64,000 nt of DNA from Cytophagales bacterium (GTDB lineage Bacteria; Bacteroidota; Bacteroidia; Cytophagales; Cyclobacteriaceae): contig JADBYK010000030.1 in NCBI GenBank assembly GCA_020403045.1, positions 18,702-82,701 of the forward strand. The letters are read 5' to 3'. Shown one piece after another: positions 45,750 through 54,228 of the stretch. The position numbers and the translations under genes were made by a program. The notes under the pieces were generated by a model, which was not told the DNA's origin, searched no databases, and saw nothing but the letters and a program-made list of their open reading frames with translations. Each line of letters begins with the position of its first letter. Position 1 is the first letter of the stretch.

Positions 45750-46661
45750 ATGCAAACCATCCTCGGAGCCAACGGAACAATTGCCAGCGAACTTTCCAAG
45801 CACCTACCGCAATACACAGACAAAATCAGACAGGTAAGTCGTAACCCAAAAAAGGCGAACGTCAGTGATGAACTGTTTTCAGCAGACTTGTTGAATTACC
45901 AACAAGTGGAAAAGGCGGTGGCCGGCAGCGAGGTGACCTATTTGCTAGCGGGTCTGAAGTATGATGTAAAGGTGTGGCAAGAACAATGGCCGAAAGTGAT
46001 GAAGCACACCATTGATGCTTGTAAAAAGCACAATAGCAAGTTAGTGTTTTTTGATAACGTCTATTCGTACGGACTAGTGAAGGGAACGATGACTGAAGAG
46101 ACACCTTTTAATCCGACCAGTAAGAAAGGTGAAGTACGGGCAAAGATTGCCACCCACTTGTTAGAGGAAATTAAAGCAGGCAATTTGCAAGGCATGATTG
46201 TAAGAGCAGCCGATTTTTATGGACCGAATGTATTGTTGAGTTTAACGCATTCGATGGTAACGGAAAAGTTGAAGGCTAAGAAGAGTGCACAGTGGATCGG
46301 TGATCCTAAAAAAATTCACAGCTTTACCTACACACCAGATGCTGGTAAGGCGGTAGCGATTTTAGGAAATACGCCTTCTGCATTCAATCAAACCTGGCAT
46401 GCCTTAACAAGCCAAGAAAAAATTACGGGCGAGCAATATGTGCGAATGGCCAGTGAGTTTTCAGGGCAGCCCTACAAAATTCAGCCCCTACCCAAATGGG
46501 GTGTGCGTGCACTTGGTTTCTTTATTCCGGTATTGCGTGAGTTTGTGGAGATGATGTATCAATACGAGAACGATTACTTTTTTGATAGCTCAAAGTTTGA
46601 GAAGAAGTTCGGCAACACAGCGACTTCTTATAAAGCGGGAATTGCCTCTACATTGGTTTAA
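45750..46661 (+). CDS. NAD(P)-dependent epimerase/dehydratase-like protein
   Basis: 303 aa extended short-chain dehydrogenase. The N-terminal dinucleotide motif is TILGANGTIASELSKHL, a nucleoside-binding step is VTYLLAGLKYD, and a YxxxK-type pair is replaced by FFDNVYSYGLVKGTM followed by a region equivalent to atypical SDRs. C-terminal substrate domain includes WIGDPKKIHSFTYTPDAGKAV. It belongs to the atypical SDR or NAD(P)H-binding group that often acts on sugar nucleotides or as a quinone-type reductase. Function not defined. Confidence 0.9.
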   Translation: MQTILGANGTIASELSKHLPQYTDKIRQVSRNPKKANVSDELFSADLLNYQQVEKAVAGSEVTYLLAGLKYDVKVWQEQWPKVMKHTIDACKKHNSKLVFFDNVYSYGLVKGTMTEETPFNPTSKKGEVRAKIATHLLEEIKAGNLQGMIVRAADFYGPNVLLSLTHSMVTEKLKAKKSAQWIGDPKKIHSFTYTPDAGKAVAILGNTPSAFNQTWHALTSQEKITGEQYVRMASEFSGQPYKIQPLPKWGVRALGFFIPVLREFVEMMYQYENDYFFDSSKFEKKFGNTATSYKAGIASTLV

Positions 46662-46773
46662 TGTTAGTCAACAATCTTTAAATAGTTTTTCAGAGAACTT
46701 GAATTTAAAAAAGGGTTTAATCCTTATATTCTTTTGTTTAAAACGGATATATTTAGAATCTTTTTATTTACAA

Positions 46774-47934
46774 ATGAAGCCACCTCTTTTAAAAATTCTT
46801 TTTTTGCTTTCCGTATCATTCATTTCGGGAGTGACCTCGGCACAACGGTTTTTACCGGGTTATTACGTCAACAAATCGAATGACACGATTAGGGGATATA
46901 TCTCAAAGAAAAATTTAAAGATAAGAGCTTCTTTAGATTTTAAGGATCAGTTGAATACTTCTACCAAAAACTTTTTCCCATTTGAGATACTAGGTTATGG
47001 AACGGATAGCCTACATATCGAGTCGCGTCAGGAGAGAATACAAGGGACTCAAAGTTTAGCAAACAGAGAATTTTACCGTGTTATTTTTCATGGACAGTTG
47101 AGCTTACTAAAGGGGAGGGGAAATTACTTCACGATACGTTCAGATACTATGGATTCGGTTCTTCCGATTGCAAAGCGAGGAATACTTATTTATTATACAA
47201 AGGACCAGCCTGAGTTAAAGCGTACAATTGAGAATATGAGATTCGATGAAGAACATTTGGTGGAGGTCTTCGAACGATATCATAATAGCAAGAGTTTCCA
47301 GTACTTTCGTACATACCTACCACCTAAACATGATAAGATATTCAATCTTACTTTATTCGCAGGATATAACTATTCCAATTTAACCACCCAAAAAATAGAT
47401 GAACCCCAAAAAAAGTTCAATTCTAGTTATGCTCCTTTATTTGGCCTGAATCTTGTTTTTCTCCCCCCTTCGCGAGAGCGAGGATATTCTTTTTACATAC
47501 AACCCAGAGTGTCAAGGGAACTCTTTCAATATCAAAAAACGAGCCAGTCTCAGTTTGCATTTTCCTTTGAAGATATTGTGTATGAATCAGTAACCTTAAA
47601 AATTCCTGTTGGATGTAAGATTGATTTGCTTCATAAAATGAATTGGCTTCTCTATTTTAGTCCAGGAGGGTTCCTCCAAAAGAACTTTGCTTTAAATTCC
47701 GAAAGAAAATTCGACTCAGGTGACAATGGCCAATTGACAATAACGGATCAATCGATTCCTCTCTACTCCGATTTGTCGTTCGGGTATGGGGCTGCCTTAG
47801 GTTTAGAGAAAATGATTTCTAGTCACATATATTTTATTGAGTTTTATTTTGACTCCTCCTTTCCGGGAAATTTTACAAGAACAAATTTATCCTTGGCAGT
47901 GGGTCGCAGAATATATAATTACAAAAACCAATGA
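46774..47934 (+). CDS. Putative outer-membrane protein, paired with TIG-Kelch lipoprotein
   Basis: 386 aa from ATG 46774, giving the signal peptide MKPPLLKILFLLSVSFISGVTSAQ; the track start at 46582 lies in the epimerase gene. The first part (YYVNKSNDTIRGYISKKNLK...) is a beta-prone domain, the second (from about residue 215) shows alternating strands (FNLTLFAGYNYSNL, YSFYIQPRVSRELF, WLLYFSPGGFLQ, LSLAVGRRIYNY) like a beta-barrel. Unidentified family. It overlaps the next gene by 4 bp (ATGA), so the two products probably work together at the outer membrane. Confidence 0.85.
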   Translation: MKPPLLKILFLLSVSFISGVTSAQRFLPGYYVNKSNDTIRGYISKKNLKIRASLDFKDQLNTSTKNFFPFEILGYGTDSLHIESRQERIQGTQSLANREFYRVIFHGQLSLLKGRGNYFTIRSDTMDSVLPIAKRGILIYYTKDQPELKRTIENMRFDEEHLVEVFERYHNSKSFQYFRTYLPPKHDKIFNLTLFAGYNYSNLTTQKIDEPQKKFNSSYAPLFGLNLVFLPPSRERGYSFYIQPRVSRELFQYQKTSQSQFAFSFEDIVYESVTLKIPVGCKIDLLHKMNWLLYFSPGGFLQKNFALNSERKFDSGDNGQLTITDQSIPLYSDLSFGYGAALGLEKMISSHIYFIEFYFDSSFPGNFTRTNLSLAVGRRIYNYKNQ

Positions 47935-50141
47935 AGCACTTTTTTACAACAATAGTTGCAATCTTGCTGATAGTTGGCATTTTACAACAATGCAATAAAG
48001 AAACGCCCATTACGAATGACTATTCAAGAATAAAAACAGAAGTGGTAAGTGTGAACAACACAGGCGCCCTTTTGAAAGCAACCATCCTTTCTTTCGGTAC
48101 TTCACCAATTGTCGACCATGGGTTTGAGTGGAGATTTTCTGATGATAAAGTACCCGGCATTGATAACATCAGCTTGGGCGCTACTACGTCAAGAAGTTTC
48201 GAAACCCTTATTTCACGGATATTTGAACCAAAAACCTATTACAAGGTTCGTGCATTTGTTAGAACCGATAAAAGAACCTCTTATGGTGAATGGGTTACTT
48301 TTAATGGAGCAGGAAGCTTACCTCCAATAGTTGGTGAATTCTTTCCGAAAAGCGGCACTTGGGGAGACACTATAACGATTAAAGGATCTAATTTTTCCTT
48401 TAATTATACTTTTGTATCAGTTGAATTTGGCGGGGTAAAAGGTAGCGTGGTTGTAACTACAGATACGCTCATTAGGGTAAAGGTGCCTAATGATTTCACT
48501 GGCTCACCAAAAACAAAATTGAAAGTGGTCGTAGGGCCAAATACGGCTATCACCACAAGCGAGTTTCAATTGCTCGAGACGGTCATTAATTCCATTACGC
48601 CTGGCAAAGGAGGTTCAAATAGTAATATTGTTATTAAGGGTAAATATTTTAGTAAGAGTTCACTATCTGTGAAAATAGGAGAACTCAATATTCCGATTGA
48701 TGTCAAATACAGCGACAGCATCAAATTTAAGTTGTTACCAAATGTTGTTCCTGGAGAAAATGATGTGATAGTAGTTTCGGGACCTTTTACAAAGGTTTTA
48801 ACCAAAGCATTTACCAGAACATATCCAAAGATTCTTGAGATTATTCCAAATAATGGTTATTTCGGAGATGTTGTTACCATTCGTGGTGAGGGATTTGGCT
48901 CTCAATTTTCAGATACACAGGTTTCGTTTAATAACGGAGGTAACAATTTCCAAAATTATCAAATTCAAGATTTAAAGGTGAACGAATTGCAAATTGTAAT
49001 TCCCGTCCTTCCGTCAACACAAATTAGAATTAAAATAAAGGCTGATTTTGCTGAGTATGAATCAGACAAGATGTTTACAATTAACCCTCCAAAGATCAAT
49101 TCAATTCAGCCAACTGATGGAGTATATCCTGGTCAGCCGATCACAATAAATGGAAGTGGATTTGTTAATAATTATTATGATAGTTATTATTATAAGGATT
49201 ACGCAGAAGTAAGAGTTGACAATGTACCTGCTATGGTTAAAACTTATAGTGCAACTAGCCTCACGTTTACCATGCCTTTTGTTTCCTCAAACGTATCAAC
49301 GATAACAATGACTAGTCAAGGTATCGTTAGAACAACTTCTACACAGAATATCAGCACACCCTTTGTAAAATTCTCTTTGGCCCCTAGTAATTTTGTTATA
49401 GGTTCATCTTGCTTTGTAATCAACAATAAATGTTACACCATTCAAAACAATCAGGTCTTATCCTTTGATGTAACAACAAAAGCGTGGTCAAATTTAAAAA
49501 ACTTCCCTGGGCCTGGTCGAACAAATTCAGGATCCTTTTCGCTTGGCGGCAAAGGATACATATTTGGTGGAACAACGGGAATTGACCTTATAAATGATTT
49601 GTGGGAGTATGATCCGTCAGCGGATAACTGGATCCAAAAAAACAAACCACCATACCGCTTTGTGGAAGCCTTTAATTTGAATGGTGTAGTTTACAGTACA
49701 CTTAATGGGGATGGATTATTTAAGTATAATCAGGCTCTTGACACATGGGAACAAAAATCATCGCAGGATTTCACATTCTCAATGCCAATCGAAAACGAGT
49801 TATACGTTTGCAAAAGAATCAACCCATATCAATATGGTTTTAACTGCTACCGTTACGATGGTATGTCGGACAAATGGATTTTTATGAATTCCGTGGAACT
49901 TGCTGAATACAATGATTTCAGCTATGCGATCGCCTATAATGGAGTTGGACTAGTTGGTGGGACAACCAAATTATATGCCTACTATGCCTCTTCAAATTCT
50001 TGGGGTGTTCTTGCTAATAATTTAGTGCCATATATGTTCGGCTCGTTCAGTACCAGCAAATTCAGAATTGATAATAAATGGTACATGATTCAAAGGGATG
50101 GAGTCGTTTACCAATTTAATGGGGCTTACTCCGGCCTATAA
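47931..50141 (+). CDS. TIG/IPT and Kelch repeat lipoprotein
   Basis: 736 aa surface lipoprotein. Signal and lipobox MKHFFTTIVAILLIVGILQQC. After a fibronectin-like domain come four IPT/TIG domains, each starting with a SxxPxxGxxGxxxxIxGxxF pattern (PPIVGEFFPKSGTWGDT, INSITPGKGGSNSN, PKILEIIPNNGYFGDV, PKINSIQPTDGVYPGQ; about residues 135-460). The C-terminal ~250 residues show Kelch-type repeats (FSLGGKGYIFGGTTGID, LWEYDPSADNWIQKN), forming a propeller. Such proteins bind glycans or act at the cell surface. Coupled to the upstream outer-membrane protein by overlap. Confidence 0.92.
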   Translation: MKHFFTTIVAILLIVGILQQCNKETPITNDYSRIKTEVVSVNNTGALLKATILSFGTSPIVDHGFEWRFSDDKVPGIDNISLGATTSRSFETLISRIFEPKTYYKVRAFVRTDKRTSYGEWVTFNGAGSLPPIVGEFFPKSGTWGDTITIKGSNFSFNYTFVSVEFGGVKGSVVVTTDTLIRVKVPNDFTGSPKTKLKVVVGPNTAITTSEFQLLETVINSITPGKGGSNSNIVIKGKYFSKSSLSVKIGELNIPIDVKYSDSIKFKLLPNVVPGENDVIVVSGPFTKVLTKAFTRTYPKILEIIPNNGYFGDVVTIRGEGFGSQFSDTQVSFNNGGNNFQNYQIQDLKVNELQIVIPVLPSTQIRIKIKADFAEYESDKMFTINPPKINSIQPTDGVYPGQPITINGSGFVNNYYDSYYYKDYAEVRVDNVPAMVKTYSATSLTFTMPFVSSNVSTITMTSQGIVRTTSTQNISTPFVKFSLAPSNFVIGSSCFVINNKCYTIQNNQVLSFDVTTKAWSNLKNFPGPGRTNSGSFSLGGKGYIFGGTTGIDLINDLWEYDPSADNWIQKNKPPYRFVEAFNLNGVVYSTLNGDGLFKYNQALDTWEQKSSQDFTFSMPIENELYVCKRINPYQYGFNCYRYDGMSDKWIFMNSVELAEYNDFSYAIAYNGVGLVGGTTKLYAYYASSNSWGVLANNLVPYMFGSFSTSKFRIDNKWYMIQRDGVVYQFNGAYSGL

Positions 50142-50245
50142 TTCAATCTGCAAATGCTTCTGAAAATAGGAGTAGCATCTTGTTCGTAATCGTGTTGCTC
50201 AAATGTGAATTTCTGCCACGAAGTGCCATGAGGTTAAGGAAAAAA

Positions 50246-50325
50246 ATAGAATAGATCGTGAGGTCGGAAGACCTGACGACACAGAAAATAGAATAGATCG
50301 TGAGCTTGGAAGACCTGACGACACG
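50246..50325. repeat. Tandem 42-bp repeat carrying GGTC..GACC hairpins
   Basis: Two adjacent copies, offset 42 bp, of ATAGAATAGATCGTGAG followed by G(G/C)T(C/T)GGAAGACCTGACGACAC. On the opposite strand the unit reads GTGTCGTCAGGTCTTCC, the left end of the MITE-like repeats at 58031, 60657 and 63161. So these look like solitary left-end fragments of that family in reverse orientation. The 229-bp gap after the TIG-Kelch gene holds nothing else. Confidence 0.7.
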
Positions 50326-50370
50326 TAAAATTGATGCTCTCGCTTACGGTTATTTGAGAAGAGCAAACTA

Positions 50371-50675
50371 CTACAATTTCAGTTTAATGGGGTTTTGTCT
50401 TGCATCAAAAACTCTAATGACTTCTACCCTTTCCTCTGTCTCCAAATAAATAATCAAATGATTGCCGTAAATGAGTTTTTGATAATTTACTTCTGGCCTG
50501 CGATTACTGATGTAGCGAGTGCCACTTAAAATTTTATTAGTCAGTGTATCCGTTTTAAGCACCAACTTTTCAATCATTTGAAAGGCTTTCTGCTCTCCAA
50601 TAATAGACTGTTGAAATCGTAAATTTTTTGAAGGTCGCTTTCCGCCTTATCAGACCAAATTACTTCTCTCTCCAA
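50371..50675 (-). pseudogene. Frameshifted RelE/ParE-family toxin gene
   Basis: The track shows only the 3' part (50371-50577: MIEKLVLKTDTLTNKILSG... ending IRVFDARQNPIKLKL). Upstream in another frame the - strand reads EVIWSDKAESDLQKIYDFNSLLLE and stops at TGA 50575-50577. Joined by one nucleotide these make a standard ~100-residue RelE/ParE toxin: the N-terminal VIWSDKAESDLQKIYDF and the C-terminal YGNHLIIYLETEERVEVIRVFDARQNP. The break is near the run CTATTATTGG (about 50601-50607). The 5' part begins at TTG 50675 overlapping the antitoxin by 16 bp. The downstream fragment with an ATG may still be translated, but the toxin is probably non-functional. Confidence 0.75.
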
Positions 50676-50917
50676 GTTTTTATTTTCTCTTTTAGGTTTT
50701 TCTGGCTTATAAATCGCCCGGCTTTGATATCTTCTTCACCAGCCTCCAGCATTTCATCAAAACCATCTTTACTTAAAGGCTTTCCATCTGTGTTCTGAGC
50801 AAAAATACTTACCTGAGAACTTAAGATCGTATGCACGGCCTGTAAAATTCGATTGTCTTTTACTTGATCTATGATCTGATGAAGTTCCGTTTGAAGTTCA
50901 GATGTATTCATGTTCAT
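50660..50917 (-). CDS. Antitoxin-like protein paired with RelE/ParE toxin remnant
   Basis: 85 aa from ATG 50917 (or 83 aa from 50911); the track start at 50986 reads back into gdhA. Begins MNMNTSELQTELHQIIDQVKD and ends AGRFISQKNLKEKIKTWREK, with an acidic middle. Size, position before a RelE/ParE gene and the 16-bp overlap fit an antitoxin. Similar Bacteroidota antitoxins have the helical HQIIDQIKD start. It lies 66 bp downstream of gdhA on the same strand. Confidence 0.8.
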   Translation of the reverse strand: MNMNTSELQTELHQIIDQVKDNRILQAVHTILSSQVSIFAQNTDGKPLSKDGFDEMLEAGEEDIKAGRFISQKNLKEKIKTWREK

Positions 50918-50982
50918 TCGTTGTTTAAGTAAAAATAAACATTCTATTTCTCTTTCGCTATTTCTCTTGTTATGCGAAAAAA

Positions 50983-52335
50983 TCAAATCACCCCTTGCGC
51001 TTGCATGGCTTTCGCTACCTTTATAAATCCGGCAATGTTGGCGCCTGCCATGTAGTTGCCGGGTGAGCCATATTCTTTGGCGGCTGCTAATGACGTGTCG
51101 TGTATGTCTTTCATAATACGCACAAGCTTGGCATCCACCTCTTCAGGTGTCCAGTTGGCGCCCATGAAGTTCTGCGTCATCTCCAAACCAGAAGTGGCTA
51201 CGCCACCCGCATTCGATGCCTTGCCCGGTGCGTACATCATGCCATTGGCTAATACAATGTTGATGCCTTCAATGGTAGTAGGCATGTTCGCGCCCTCTGC
51301 TAAAAGTTTCACACCATTCTTCACCAGGTTGCCCGCATCTTTCGCGTTGATTTCATTTTGGGTGGCACACGGGAACGCACAATCAGCTTTTATATTCCAC
51401 AACGGATTGTGATCTGCTTTCGCATCGATCGCCTGATACGTGCATTTGTATTTGTCTGCATATTCTTTGATGCGCCCTCTTCGATTGTTTTTCAAATCCT
51501 TTAGAAACTCCAATTTCTCCATCGTGAATCCAGCTTCGTCAACGACCACTCCATTCGAGTCAGAAGCGGTGATGGCTTTTCCGCCTAACTGAATTATTTT
51601 TTCAATTGCATATTGAGACACATTTCCTGACCCTGACACCAAACACGTTTTTCCTTTGATCGAGCTGCCTACATTTTGCAACATGTTTTCGGCAAAATAA
51701 ATCAAGCCGTATCCCGTTGCTTCTGTTCTGATCAAACTTCCGCCCCATCCAATTCCTTTACCGGTGAGCACACCCGTAAATTCATTTCTGATTTTTTTAT
51801 ATGCCCCAAACAGAAAACCAATTTCGCGACCGCCCACACCAATATCGCCTGCGGGCACATCCAGTCGATGGCCAATGTGTCTTGCCAACTCGCCCATAAA
51901 AGCCTGGCAGAATTTCATCACTTCATTATCTGATTTTCCTTTCGGGTCGAAATCACTTCCGCCTTTTCCACCGCCCATCGGTATGCCTGTAAGTGCATTT
52001 TTGAAGACTTGTTCAAACGCCAAAAACTTCAACACACTAGGTGTTACAGTAGGATGAAAACGCAGGCCGCCTTTATAGGGACCGATGGCGCTATTCATCT
52101 GCACGCGATAGCCCCGATTTACTTGCACTTCACCCTTATCATCGAGCCACGTCACGCGGAATGAAATCAAGCGCTCCGGTTCCAACATCCGCTCCAGCAA
52201 CTTCAATCGTGCGAACTCCGGATTTTTTTCCAGCACAGGTAGCACGGAAGCAATCACTTCTTCTGCTGCTTGCAAGAATTCAGGTTCGTTGGGGTTGCGT
52301 TTTTTTACATTGTCGAGGATGATGCTGTGGGTCAT
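50983..52335 (-). CDS. gdhA: NADP-specific glutamate dehydrogenase
   Basis: 450 aa hexameric GDH fixing ammonia on 2-oxoglutarate. The catalytic region PMGGGKGGSDFDPKGKSDNEVMKFCQAFM contains the active-site Lys (PxGGGKGG), and the coenzyme domain has CLVSGSGNVSQYAIEKI and an acidic residue context that suits NADP. Length and the GIGWGGSLIRTEATGYGLIYF block match the NADP-type enzymes of bacteria. A candidate promoter lies just upstream. Central to ammonia assimilation. Confidence 0.97.
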   Translation of the reverse strand: MTHSIILDNVKKRNPNEPEFLQAAEEVIASVLPVLEKNPEFARLKLLERMLEPERLISFRVTWLDDKGEVQVNRGYRVQMNSAIGPYKGGLRFHPTVTPSVLKFLAFEQVFKNALTGIPMGGGKGGSDFDPKGKSDNEVMKFCQAFMGELARHIGHRLDVPAGDIGVGGREIGFLFGAYKKIRNEFTGVLTGKGIGWGGSLIRTEATGYGLIYFAENMLQNVGSSIKGKTCLVSGSGNVSQYAIEKIIQLGGKAITASDSNGVVVDEAGFTMEKLEFLKDLKNNRRGRIKEYADKYKCTYQAIDAKADHNPLWNIKADCAFPCATQNEINAKDAGNLVKNGVKLLAEGANMPTTIEGINIVLANGMMYAPGKASNAGGVATSGLEMTQNFMGANWTPEEVDAKLVRIMKDIHDTSLAAAKEYGSPGNYMAGANIAGFIKVAKAMQAQGVI

Positions 52336-52356
52336 GTGGGGGCGGATTTAGGTAGC

Positions 52357-52386
52357 TAAAAGTAGCAAAGAAATTACAATTGCAAA
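52357..52386 (-). promoter_or_regulatory. Candidate promoter of gdhA
   Basis: On the - strand TTTG, 18 bp, then TACTTTTA, one base off the -7 consensus TAnnTTTG, about 22 bp before the gdhA start. The spacing between the two boxes is near the usual value for Bacteroidota. Confidence 0.4.
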
Positions 52387-52400
52387 CGGTTGAAATAAGG

Positions 52401-52493
52401 TTTCACGCAAACCTGCCTGCCGGCAAGGCCGCAGAGGCGCAAAGTTTAGATTCAGCTATTTTTGCTTTGCATTCTTTGCGGCTCTGCGTGAAA
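52401..52493. repeat. Imperfect palindrome with TTTCACGCA ends
   Basis: TTTCACGCA at 52401-52409 pairs with TGCGTGAAA at 52485-52493, and inner words CCGCAGAGGCGCAAAG and CTTTGCGGCTCTG also pair imperfectly. A short GC-rich piece CCTGCCTGCCGGCAAGG is inserted near the left end. This looks like a mosaic intergenic repeat between gdhA and the SolA-like gene. Confidence 0.55.
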
Positions 52494-52524
52494 AAAAGAC
52501 TAGCTTCACATAAGCGTAAGAATT

Positions 52525-53706
52525 ATGAAAACCAATTTTGATATCATCGTAATCGGAGTGGGTTCTATGGGTTCATCAACCTGCTATCAATTGGCAAAGC
52601 AAGGTTATGAAGTATTGGGGCTCGAGCAGTTTGACATTCCCCATGACCAAGGCTCGCATGCCGGGCAAAGCCGCATCATTCGCAAAGCGTATTTCGAACA
52701 TCCAGACTATGTGCCGCTGCTGCAACGCGCTTATAAAAATTGGAAACAACTCGAAGCTGCCGCCAATACACAAGTCTATTTTCCAACCGGCTTACTGTAT
52801 GCCGGCCAGCCAGATGATGTATTGATCAAAGGCGTGCGTGCATCAGCTGCTACCTATCAGCTAGATGTGCAATCACTTTCACGAGCAGAAACAAAAAAGC
52901 GCTTTCCTGCTTTTCAAATTCCCGATTCATATGAAGTGTTGTTTGAACCCGATGCCGGATTTCTAACACCCGAGCGTTGCGTTACTGTTTATACCGATCA
53001 GGCCATTCGGCTGGGAGCCACCGTGCGCGCCAAAGAAAAAGTGATCGAGTGGAAAAAGGAGGGAGAGCGTATGGTGGTGAAGACGAGCAAAGGAAATTAT
53101 CAATGCCAAAAGTTGGTGATTACTGCTGGGCCGTGGGCGGGGCAACTCATTCCATCGCTGCATGCAAAGCTCACCGTTACGCGGCAGGCCATTGCGTGGG
53201 TAAACACCCAACAACCTACTTCGTATGCGCTGGGCAATTTTCCGTGCTGGCTCATCGATGATCATACCCAGCCGGGCATGTACTATGGATTTCCGCAACT
53301 GCCCGTGGCGCAATTCGGTGCGCCCATCGGCTTGAAGCTCGCCTATCATTTTCCGGGCGATGTCTCGCAACCCGATCAGGTCAACCGTGTTACTTCAGTA
53401 AATGATGAAGAACATTTGGTGCAGGCGCTCCATCGCTTTTTGCCGAATGCCTATGCGGCTACGCATACCATGAAGACGTGCCTGTACACCAACACACCCG
53501 ATGAACATTTTGTGATTGATTTTCTGCCGGGCTACGATCAGCGCGTGGCCATAGCGGCCGGCTTTAGCGGGCACGGGTTTAAGTTTGTATCCGTAGTAGG
53601 CGAAATCATGGCCGACCTTGCCACTAAAGGAAAAACAGATTTGCCTATTGCTTTTTTAAGTGCGCAGCGATTGCACGCCCTCCGTAGCTTTAGCGAAGGA
53701 GGGTAA
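52525..53706 (+). CDS. SolA-like FAD-dependent N-methyl amino acid oxidase
   Basis: 393 aa of the monomeric sarcosine oxidase/N-methyl-L-tryptophan oxidase (SolA) group, which oxidises N-methyl amino acids and releases formaldehyde and hydrogen peroxide. FAD motif IIVIGVGSMGSSTCYQLAKQ at the N-terminus, flavin-contact region GSHAGQSRIIRKAYFEHPDY, and a Cys for covalent FAD in MKTCLYTNTPDEHFVID. The last residues (LHALRSFSEGG) are encoded by the first unit of the tandem hairpin repeat, so the native C-terminus ended around LSAQR. Gene symbol is not given because substrate preference is not visible. Confidence 0.92.
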   Translation: MKTNFDIIVIGVGSMGSSTCYQLAKQGYEVLGLEQFDIPHDQGSHAGQSRIIRKAYFEHPDYVPLLQRAYKNWKQLEAAANTQVYFPTGLLYAGQPDDVLIKGVRASAATYQLDVQSLSRAETKKRFPAFQIPDSYEVLFEPDAGFLTPERCVTVYTDQAIRLGATVRAKEKVIEWKKEGERMVVKTSKGNYQCQKLVITAGPWAGQLIPSLHAKLTVTRQAIAWVNTQQPTSYALGNFPCWLIDDHTQPGMYYGFPQLPVAQFGAPIGLKLAYHFPGDVSQPDQVNRVTSVNDEEHLVQALHRFLPNAYAATHTMKTCLYTNTPDEHFVIDFLPGYDQRVAIAAGFSGHGFKFVSVVGEIMADLATKGKTDLPIAFLSAQRLHALRSFSEGG

Positions 53707-53820
53707 GTCCTCCGTAGCCTTGACGTAGGAGGATAAGTTCTCCGTAGCCTTGTCGAGGAGGACCAGTCCTCCGTAGCCTTGTCGAGGAGGATCAGTCCTC
53801 CGAAGCCTTGGCGTAGGAGT
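53678..53820. repeat. Tandem hairpin repeat array (~29-bp units, five copies)
   Basis: Five units at 53678, 53708, 53738, 53767 and 53796, each reading roughly TCCTCCGTAGCCTTG(A/T)CG(T/A)(A/G)GGAGGA, so each can fold as a hairpin with TCCTCC pairing to GGAGGA. The first unit includes the end and stop codon of the oxidase gene. Similar arrays, whose other reading frames give GYGG- or AKATE-type peptides, are known as dispersed repeats. It is too short, with no spacers, to be CRISPR. Confidence 0.85.
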
Positions 53821-53880
53821 GCGTGCCCCCGATGCACACCTACCAGCCCTCATGCCATCGGGGTCGGGCTGTACGCACTC
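53817..53880. repeat. Long imperfect hairpin beside the tandem array
   Basis: Outer arms GAGTGCGT and ACGCACTC, inner arms CCCCGATG and CATCGGGG, with a ~21-nt loop. Strong predicted structure. GC-rich, unlike the AT-rich gene that follows. Probably a REP-type element adjoining the array. Confidence 0.7.
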
Positions 53881-54228
53881 GCCAGCCAACCGCGCGTTCC
53901 ATTTAGGGCTCAAACAATGCTTCCATCCCTCACGCAGCTCTGTGTAAGTTAGTCACTTCACTGTAATGAGACCTCACGGATAAAAATTCTATGCAAAATT
54001 TTTCTCAAATAAAAAACGTGGTTTTCCCCGTTTTTTTTCTGGTAAGGGGGGTCTACCTTTCCAGCAGGAAAAATGGCAATGCCGGCAATACAGCTTGAGT
54101 AAGTGGAGGAATTTTTGTGAATACAGGTGTTATTGACGATGGCGCTATGACTTTACAACAAAAGCGAAAAATAGAAATAAATAATAGCAGAAAATTCAAA
54201 GTTGAAATCTATAAACAATAGTTAGAAT
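53881..54228. other. Intergenic region upstream of the STAND gene
   Basis: 348 bp between the hairpin repeats and the STAND gene. No ORF of note and no match to TAnnTTTG. Composition changes from GC-rich repeats to AT-rich DNA around 53960, which may mark the edge of a transferred segment. The promoter of the STAND gene is expected in the last 150 bp. Confidence 0.5.

Noticed and set aside
52960-53370. Antisense ORFs in the SolA-like gene
   Set aside because: Shadow frames of a GC-richer gene without start context or family match.
53678-53820. CRISPR-like array
   Set aside because: Units follow each other with no unique spacers (only 3-5 nt between hairpins), and no cas genes are present.
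53538-53913. Antisense ORFs with LRRTYPP / AKATE peptides
   Set aside because: They only translate the tandem hairpin repeats and the reverse of the oxidase gene; the peptide repeats mirror the DNA repeats and no start context supports a gene.
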